Shown piece after piece: positions 57,454 through 64,000 of a stretch of 64,000 nt of DNA. The translations under genes were made by a program, and so were the position numbers. The DNA is taken from the NCBI GenBank assembly GCA_014529385.2, contig CM043952.1, forward strand, positions 71,495,299 to 71,559,298. The letters run 5' to 3'. The notes beneath the pieces were generated by a model. That model worked only from the letters and a program-made list of their open reading frames with translations. It searched no databases and was not told the DNA's origin. Source of the stretch: Adiantum capillus-veneris (taxonomy: Eukaryota; Streptophyta; Polypodiopsida; Polypodiales; Pteridaceae). Every line of letters starts with the position of its first letter. Position 1 is the stretch's first letter.

Positions 57454-58749
57454 ATGGGTGATCATGTTGAGCAACAGGGTATGAATTTTGACCCAGCAAC
57501 AATGCAAATGTTTCAAGCATTTGCAATGTTCATGCAACAACAACATGCTATTGAAAGAAGGGAGATTTCAGCAACGAAGGCCATACAAGCGGTTGTCAAC
57601 AGAATGGATCAGTTCAATGGCAAAGATGTAACCAAGTACTTACGCGAGTATGTGAAGGAGATGGAGCTGCATCGCGTGTCAGAAGGTGAGATGATTCAAA
57701 GCTTTGAGCTAGTTGTTGCTCCAGAAATTAGGGAGCATGTTAGGGCAATTAAAGATGGGCATGGGAGAAATTGGGAAGAACTCAAAGTAGCTTTAAAGGA
57801 GGAATATTTCATGGAGGACTCTGAGAGAGTGACCAAAAGGACATTCTTAGAATGGGTAGTCAAGCCAAAGCAAGGACTATCAATAACAGAGCTACTTAGG
57901 GAATTTGAGCGGCGCTATGCACAACTCACTAGGACAGGAAGGGCCACACTAGATGCAGAGAAGACAGATCTTTTCTTACAAGCTGCAGGTAAAGAGTTTC
58001 AAGAAAATTTGGAGCTTCTTCTTGAAGATAAAGATGCTGAGCAAGGATTAAAGACCGACTGGAATGAGGTTGAAGGTGCTGTCTCACTGCTTGCCAAACG
58101 ACAAAGAAGAAGGGACAAGATGGTAGTAAACACTACAAGTCCTTCCACCTCAACTTCTGACAAAATGGTAAAGCCTACTTTTATCGCTCCTAAGTTTGAT
58201 GAGTCCATGCTAGATGAGCTTGTGAAGGGAATGCGTGACTTGAAGGTGAAGTTTGCAAAGCTTGAAGAAAAAGGCCAACCATCAGGGCCACTTCCTAGGC
58301 AAAGACAACAGCCCAAAGAAGGGTTTGTTAATAGATGTATTTGGTGTGATAGTACAGACCATGTAAGAAGGGATTGTGATGATTTTAGTGATGCTTTGTC
58401 AAAAGATGTTGTCTTTTTTAAGGATGGTAAAATCCACTTAAGAGAGACAGGTCTACCCTTGAGAATTAACTTTGGGAAGGGGGGAATGCAAACCTTAGTT
58501 GAAGATATGGCAACCAAGCATGCCACCTCTTCAGTTGAGGCAGCTACTTCTGGAGTAAAAATTGAACATTTTTGTGATGAAGAGGTGAGTGACCATCATG
58601 GTCAAATTTGGCCAAATGTCATGCAATTAGCTACAAAGGGAAAGCTTACAAAAGAGATTCTACATGAAGCAGGTGATTGCATACGTCTAGAAACAGGATG
58701 GAATGATCCAGTGGACTCATTGTCAGTGCATGCCTACATTACAAAATGA
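57454..58749 (+). CDS. gypsy Gag
   Basis: 431 residues from MGDHVEQQGMNFDP (ATG at 57454). Retrotransposon-gag-type helical region with REYVKEMELHRV, EEYFMEDSERVTKRTFLEWV and ELLREFERRYAQLTR. Zinc knuckle CIWCDSTDHVRRDC at about residues 295-308 (CX2CX4HX4C). The frame ends at TGA 58747-58749 after SVHAYITK but continues in frame beyond it. The decayed relative at 11.8 kb has TGT (Cys) at this position. Gag would package the element RNA into particles. Confidence 0.88.
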   Translation: MGDHVEQQGMNFDPATMQMFQAFAMFMQQQHAIERREISATKAIQAVVNRMDQFNGKDVTKYLREYVKEMELHRVSEGEMIQSFELVVAPEIREHVRAIKDGHGRNWEELKVALKEEYFMEDSERVTKRTFLEWVVKPKQGLSITELLREFERRYAQLTRTGRATLDAEKTDLFLQAAGKEFQENLELLLEDKDAEQGLKTDWNEVEGAVSLLAKRQRRRDKMVVNTTSPSTSTSDKMVKPTFIAPKFDESMLDELVKGMRDLKVKFAKLEEKGQPSGPLPRQRQQPKEGFVNRCIWCDSTDHVRRDCDDFSDALSKDVVFFKDGKIHLRETGLPLRINFGKGGMQTLVEDMATKHATSSVEAATSGVKIEHFCDEEVSDHHGQIWPNVMQLATKGKLTKEILHEAGDCIRLETGWNDPVDSLSVHAYITK

Positions 58750-59815
58750 CAACAAAATGAGGCAATTGTAGAAGAGAAGCGCAGACGTGAGAATGCTGAT
58801 GAAGGACCATCAAAAAGAGCTTCTAGAAGTGGGGGAAGAAGCGACTCAATGCCTTCTCAAACACCCTTAACACAAGGAGAATCTCCACCTGAAGTACTCA
58901 TGGAGGAGTCTACAACAGGAAAGAAGAAAGAGCCAATGAAAGGTAAGACAAAAGGCCCAACTTATAAACTACAATCTGATATTGAGGTTGCTACAGATTT
59001 AAAGAAAGTCTTGGAGGAAAGGATCTTGAATAGCAAGATTGAGTTTACTCTGGGAGAAGTTCTTGGCATTGCAAAGCGTGAATTCCATGAGGAGATCATT
59101 GACATCATCAAGAGAAAAAGGCAAACCCTTGCTGAAGTTTCTCGTCCACAGGTTGAAGGGGAAACCTCAAAGACACAAGGGATGCAACTGCAAAATAAGG
59201 AGAATGATGGAGCTGTGGTAGGATGCTACCAATCTAGTGGGAGAGTGAAGCAAGTGCATTTCTCAAATGATGATGAAGAAGTTGAAGATATTCCTAGGAG
59301 TTACTATTCACGAAGTCATTGGGCAAGGGCTACTACAGAAACTTTGGTCAAGGTAGGTGATCTTGAAGAGCCATTTGTTGCCTTGATTGACCATGGTTCA
59401 AAAATAAACATAATGTCAAAGAGTCTCTACAACAAGTGCAAATGGCCAATGGACACAGATCATGGTTGGATGGTAAAAGTGGCAAACAATTCATCCGGTG
59501 AATTGTATGCAGCATGTCCAGGTGTGAAGGTGACAATAGGTGATGTAAAGATTGACCAAAACTTTTGTACATCATCCTTGGACAACCCTACATTGTGGGA
59601 GTTCGAATGGAAACAAAGGTTATGGACGATGGTTCAGCATATGCTAGAATACGTAGCAAAGATGGTAAACGAGCTGTCCAATTTCTCACAGTCTGTGTAA
59701 ACCATGAAAGAAATCATGACAACCTCAGAGAACATCCTCTACCAAAGGTAAGCAAAGAGTTTCATGATCATAGAGAAATGATGGGTTTTGGCCAAGTACC
59801 ATTGTAAAGCGGGAT
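58750..59815 (+). pseudogene. gypsy spacer and protease
   Basis: In frame with Gag after the TGA: a charged spacer (KLQSDIEVATDLKKVLEERI, FHEEIIDIIKRKRQ), then EPFVALIDHGSKINIMSKSLY near 59360-59430, the retropepsin active site with DHG in place of the usual DTG or DSG. A one-base loss near 59567 moves the rest (ILGQPYIVGVRMETKV, RAVQFLTVCVNHERN) into the next frame, which stops at about 59807. Confidence 0.85.
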
Positions 59816-59884
59816 TGCAGTGGTACAGAAAGAAAAAGGGTCTCACCTGATCCAAAAATAGGTGAAGCATTTTCAACGAGCTCC

Positions 59885-61596
59885 TTGGTAACAAATAATG
59901 GATCAGTATGTTTTACAAAACTTGAAGATTTGAAGAGATGTGAGAAGAAATATGTGCATAATGTACAAATAGGCATGAAAAAGAGTGGGTTGCTAGAGCC
60001 TACTGAAAATGTTTTGGGTTTGTGTGAACAAGTTTCTTTTGTAGATACTATGGGTGAGCTTGATGCTATAATGAGGTCTAGTTTGCATCTTGAAAATGAA
60101 GTTGTGGAAGTTTGCTCTATGGAAATGTATCAAGTAATAGAAGCCTTTAAAGAAAGCCAAACAGTAGGCCCAGAAGACCATGTTGAAACTAAATACAAGA
60201 GTGTAGCAAAGAAGGTGAAACCAGTAGCTTCACCCTTACCACCCAACAACAGGGAAAAGATTGAACAGCTTCTTTACAACCAAGTTTGCGGAATACTAAA
60301 AAGATCGGGCATACCTTCACAAAGGAGTCTTTTCAAGAGTTGCAGATTGGTTGCAAGGAGTTTCTAACACAGGAGGAGACAAAGTGCTTCAAAGAAATGC
60401 TTTCAAAGCATGGTAAGGCTTTTGCATTTGAGCCACATGAGATAGGATGTGTTGATCCTTATATTGTAGCTCCTATGGTAATTTTCACAATACCTCATGT
60501 GCCTTGGACTTTGCGGCCTATTTCGGTTCCAAAGGCTCATTTGCCAAAGTTAGTAGAGCTACTAAATGAGAAAATCAAAATGGGAATCTTGGAGCCTTCT
60601 TGTGCTCCATACTCAAACAGGTGGTTCACAGTTCCAAAGAAGAATGGTTCTCTACGCTTCATCCAAGATATGCAACCAGTGAACAAGGTGACAATTAGAA
60701 ATGTAGGAACAGGTCCAATTGTGGATGAATTTGCAGAGGCGTTTGCAGGGAGGGCAATCTACTCAATGGGGGATCTCTACTTAGGGTATGATCAATTTCA
60801 GCTTGCAATCGAAAGCAGAGACTTGACAACCATGAGGACACCTTTGGGTTTGGTAAGGATGTGTACCTTGCCACAGGGAGCAACCAACTCGGTTGCACAT
60901 ATGATGAATGGGATGAATAAGGTCTTACGTGACTTTATTCCTCAAATCACAATGCCTTTCATTGATGATTTGCCTATCAAAGGATGTGAAGAAATTGACA
61001 AAGATGAAGCTTTGGATCTTAAGGGATGTCGCAGGTTTGTGGTAAATCACATAAATGATTGTGATAAAATTTTGTCTAGGTTGGAAGAAGTGAATCTTAC
61101 ATTGTCAGGGAAAAAGTCTATGTTTGGTGTCAAAGAAGTGCTCATTGTGGGGCACATGTGCGGGCCATATGGTAGGAAACCTTGTCCATCAAAGGTAGAT
61201 TCCATCCAAAGAATGAAAGAAACATGCACTAGCATCACTGAGGTTAGAAGGTTTCTGGGAGCATGTGTCTTCTATGTTATTTGGATTCCACATTATGCGC
61301 ATGTAGCTGATCCTCTTTATCAGCTGCTTAGAAAGAATCAAAAGTTTAAATGGACAGAAGCACATGTAAAATCCATGAAAAAGCTAAAGGAGTTACTCCA
61401 GTCAACAACGACTTTGAGAAAGGTAGACTATGAGTGTCAAAGGCCAGTGATTGTGACAGTAGATACCAGTCCTACAGGGATTGGATGGGCAATAGGGCAA
61501 GATGACAAAGAAGGACACAGGTATGTGGTAAGATTTGGAGCAAAGGTACTAAGTGCTCGCCAAAGAAACTATCCACAGATAAAGAGAGAGTTATGA
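59885..61596 (+). pseudogene. gypsy reverse transcriptase, first part of RNase H
   Basis: A pre-RT segment (59885-60295) shifts frame near 60295 into RT: LRPISVPKAHLPKLVELL, KMGILEPSCAPYSNRWF, VPKKNGSLRFIQDMQPVN, IYSMGDLYLGYDQFQL, CTLPQGATNSVAHM and catalytic MPFIDDLPIKG (F.DD). Then the connection region (VEEVNLTL..., RRFLGACVFYVIWIPHYA) and RNase H (VIVTVDTSPTGIGWAIGQ). It stops at TGA after KREL (61594-61596), where W is expected. Confidence 0.93.
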
Positions 61597-63331
61597 GGTA
61601 TGGTTACAGCCTTGAAAAGTGGAAAAGAGTACCTAATTGGTGCATGTGTGGTTGTAGAAACAGATTGTCTACCACTTATTGGGATGATTACAAGCTGCTC
61701 AACACCAGACATTGCTATGTTGTGGTGGATTGCCTACATTAAGTCCTTAAATCCCGAGTTTAAGCACATTGCAGGTAAAGTCAATACAATGGCAGATATG
61801 CTATCAAGGGCAAGGTATGAAGATGAGTCACATATGATTGATGAGGGAGATGATATGGGCACAAAGTTCTATTCCATCTCTCATGTCAAAGGTAACAATG
61901 TCAACATGACTAATCCACTTGAATTGTTCTTGAAAGATCTTTATGAAGGTGATTGGCTTCTTATTGGAAGCTACTTGAGTACTCTAACAAAACAGGATGA
62001 TTGGTCTGAACATGAATTCAAGAGGATACGCAGGAAAGCATATGGTTACTTTTTGAGGGATGGTTACTTGTGGAAGCATCCTAAACAAAAGGGTGCTACA
62101 CCACAAAGGGTTATATGTAAAAAAGAGACTCAAGTAAAGCTCATGCAAGAGTTTCATGAGAGTCTATGGGCTGGACACAGGGGTGTGTGGGCAACCTTCT
62201 CCAAGTTGAAAGAAAAATACTGGTGGAAGGGTATGTATAAAGATGTATCTCATTTGTAGAGTCATGTGTAACTTGTCAAATGTATTCAAATGTTCGACAT
62301 CGTGATGGATTGCACCCTACATATCCACTAGCCATGCACTATAAATGGGTTGTGGATCTAGTCACGATGCCTTTAGGACTCTGGCAGATGAGTACTTGGT
62401 TCTTGCACGAGAGGACCTAACTAATCAGGTTGAAGGAAGAGCATTAAGAGCTAAAACCACAGAAGCTGTGTGCAAATTCCTTCTTGATGAGGTGATTTGC
62501 AGTTATGGTTGTGTGGGAAAGATCACTGCAGACAGAGGTGAACTGGATGCCAAAGAAGCAAGGGAGTTATTTTCTAGATTAGGAATCAAGCTTTCTCTTA
62601 CTACAGCTTACAACCTTGAAGGCAATGGAAAGAGTGAAAGAGGGCACCCTCCTATCATCCAAGCTTTGGCCAAGGCTTGCGAAGGAAGAGTTGGTGAGTG
62701 GCCAAAACTGTTACCATACGCTTTATGGGCTAATCGTACAACACATAGCTCAGTAACTGGCTACATGCCTGCGGAGCTAATGCATGGTCAAAAGCCAGTG
62801 ATGCGGATTGAGGATACAATTCCCACATGGAATGTTCTACCTTGGCAAGAGAAGCTTAGTAGGGAAGATCTCCTTCCATTGCGTATAAGGCAACTAGAGA
62901 GAAGACCTAGAGACATTGAGGCTGCAAAAGAACGACTCAAAAATGCAAGATTGAAAAACAAGGACTACTTTGATAAGCGACATCGGCTCAGGAGCAAAGC
63001 AATTGACAAAGGTGACTGGGTTTTAGTGTATGATAGTAGCCTTGATAACCAGCACACAGTCATGCGTAAGTGTTCAAAAAGATGGTTTGGACCATATGTT
63101 GTAAAACATGTGCATGAAAATGCTACTTACAGCTTGTCTGAACTAGATGGCACAGAAGTAAAGATTCCCATTGCAGGAAAAAGGATCAAAATGTTTGAGA
63201 GAAGAGGAGACAATGATCCAGAAAATGCTGATGAGGAAGAAGAGCAAAACACAGGTGAAGATCAAAGTGAAAATGACGCTCTGGAATCATCCAGTGAAGA
63301 TGAAAGCAAGGAAGATGTACAAGAGGGCTGA
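61597..63331 (+). pseudogene. gypsy RNase H end and integrase
   Basis: RNase H continues (GMVTALKSGKEYLIGACVVVETDCLPLIG). Integrase zinc finger: HESLWAGHRGVWATFSKLKE, then ESCVTCQM after a frameshift near 62225-62255. Core: YKWVVDLVTMP (Asp), ITADRGELDAKEARELF (Asp) and NLEGNGKSERGHPP (Glu), with a second frame change near 62385. C-terminus: DKGDWVLVYDSSLDNQ, KRWFGPYVVKHVHENATYSL (GPY/F module) and a long acidic tail; no chromodomain seen. Stop at 63331. Confidence 0.92.
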
Positions 63332-63373
63332 TCTTACAAAGAAATAATTTGGCACATACTGGAGGATGTGCAG

Positions 63374-63389
63374 GTTTAGAGGGGGTGGA
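63374..63389 (+). promoter_or_regulatory. gypsy polypurine tract
   Basis: GTTTAGAGGGGGTGGA immediately before the 3' LTR. Confidence 0.85.
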
Positions 63390-64000
63390 TGTCGTGCTGT
63401 GACATGTACATAGTGGGAACACATGCTACAAGAGATATCTTGTAACTTTTTAGATACATAATTATATTTCCTATAATGTACATATGCATATGTAAGTATA
63501 AAAATAAGCTTTCTATCTCATCTTATTATTTATCTCAAGGGTAATGTATTCTTACTTTACCATCAAAAAAATACTATGGGAAAAGTGTCAATAGCTCCGC
63601 CTCTTTAACTTGGGGCAAAAAGCATTGATTCTTTATTTCTACTATTTCATTATCATCTCACACCCTAGCTAGATCCTATATCTAGGGTAAACTCCAATAT
63701 ATATATATTCTATGTATTTTTTATACTTTTCTTATATTTCTTTTTAAATAGCTACTAGGAGAGAATCAAATCCTAGTGGGACACTAGGTGGCATGATTTC
63801 AAAGATACACTTATTTTAATGCATTATTGCAAGCATGATTACAAAACTTTGTCAAGGAGAAATGTCATGCTTTCATATGGCATGAGGTGTCCTTGGGAAT
63901 TAAATGAAAGTCAGGCTAAGGAGACCACATGAAGACTTTTGCTGCCATAAATGGACCCTATTTTGATGAATTTTTTACACAAGGTTCCAATCCGAATTGG
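63390..64000 (+). repeat. gypsy 3' LTR, cut by the window edge
   Basis: Matches 47766-48343. It has about 30 bases (TATGTAAGTATAAAAATAAG and following) near 63489-63520 that are missing from the 5' LTR, and roughly half a dozen substitutions. Confidence 0.96.

Larger units (their letters stand above)
47766..64000 (+). mobile_element. Ty3/gypsy LTR retrotransposon, itself interrupted by CACTA-B
   Basis: Gag-protease-RT-RNase H-integrase order (57454-63331) between an LTR at 47766-48817 and a matching one from 63390 to the window edge. The LTRs differ by roughly 1-2 per cent plus one indel of about 30 bp, so the insertion is fairly young. It entered CACTA-A after GACGC; the right-hand target duplicate is out of view. 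CACTA-B (49580-57213) occupies its leader. Confidence 0.95.

Overview
The window looks like heterochromatic, transposon-packed nuclear DNA of a land plant. A fern is my best guess, by inference only: decayed pentatricopeptide-repeat (PPR) genes with the wording ALVDMYAKCGA and TYTCILKACG form the only host background, and an Hsp70/HSPA12-like and a heavy-metal-associated (HMA) fragment have the style of fern families. I see no intact host gene, no rRNA or tRNA gene and no CRISPR. Nearly every protein signal belongs to a mobile element, and most are broken.

Layout. 1-3438: 3' end of a CACTA (En/Spm) DNA transposon with a 390-bp tandem array, a Transposase_24-like gene, a palindrome and a CACTATAAGAGG-type terminus. 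3439-12190: a dead hAT transposon split by a Ty1/copia element (3800-8907, target duplication GAACC), then a decayed gag remnant of a Ty3/gypsy family. 12191-14600: no recognised gene. 14600-16745: PPR pseudogene. 16746-19195: left end of an inverted copy of the first CACTA family. 19200-36000: fragments of an Hsp70-like gene, four copies of an L1-like LINE each embedded in long (CT)n tracts, further 390-bp repeats, and an unclassified transposase-like gene (29.5-31.8 kb, minus). 36.5-44.24 kb: a CACTA TNP2 gene cut by a non-autonomous LTR element (40681-43453, target duplication AATCA). 44241-46356: PPR scraps and unassigned DNA. 46357-64000: a three-level nest. CACTA copy A is cut by a gypsy element, whose leader is cut by CACTA copy B (49580-57213, complete, target duplication TTC).

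Functionally, the copia and gypsy elements encode Gag, protease, integrase and reverse transcriptase/RNase H, all with stops or frameshifts. The LINE has an intact ORF1 and a damaged endonuclease/RT ORF2. The CACTA elements encode TNP2 plus a second Transposase_24-like protein. The most notable points are an HMA gene fragment carried inside CACTA-B, two overlapping paralogous mini-ORFs in the gypsy leader, LINE copies that all sit in (CT)n, and a possible 27.5-kb CACTA element with divergently transcribed genes around a 390-bp repeat block. Divergence figures are estimates by eye.
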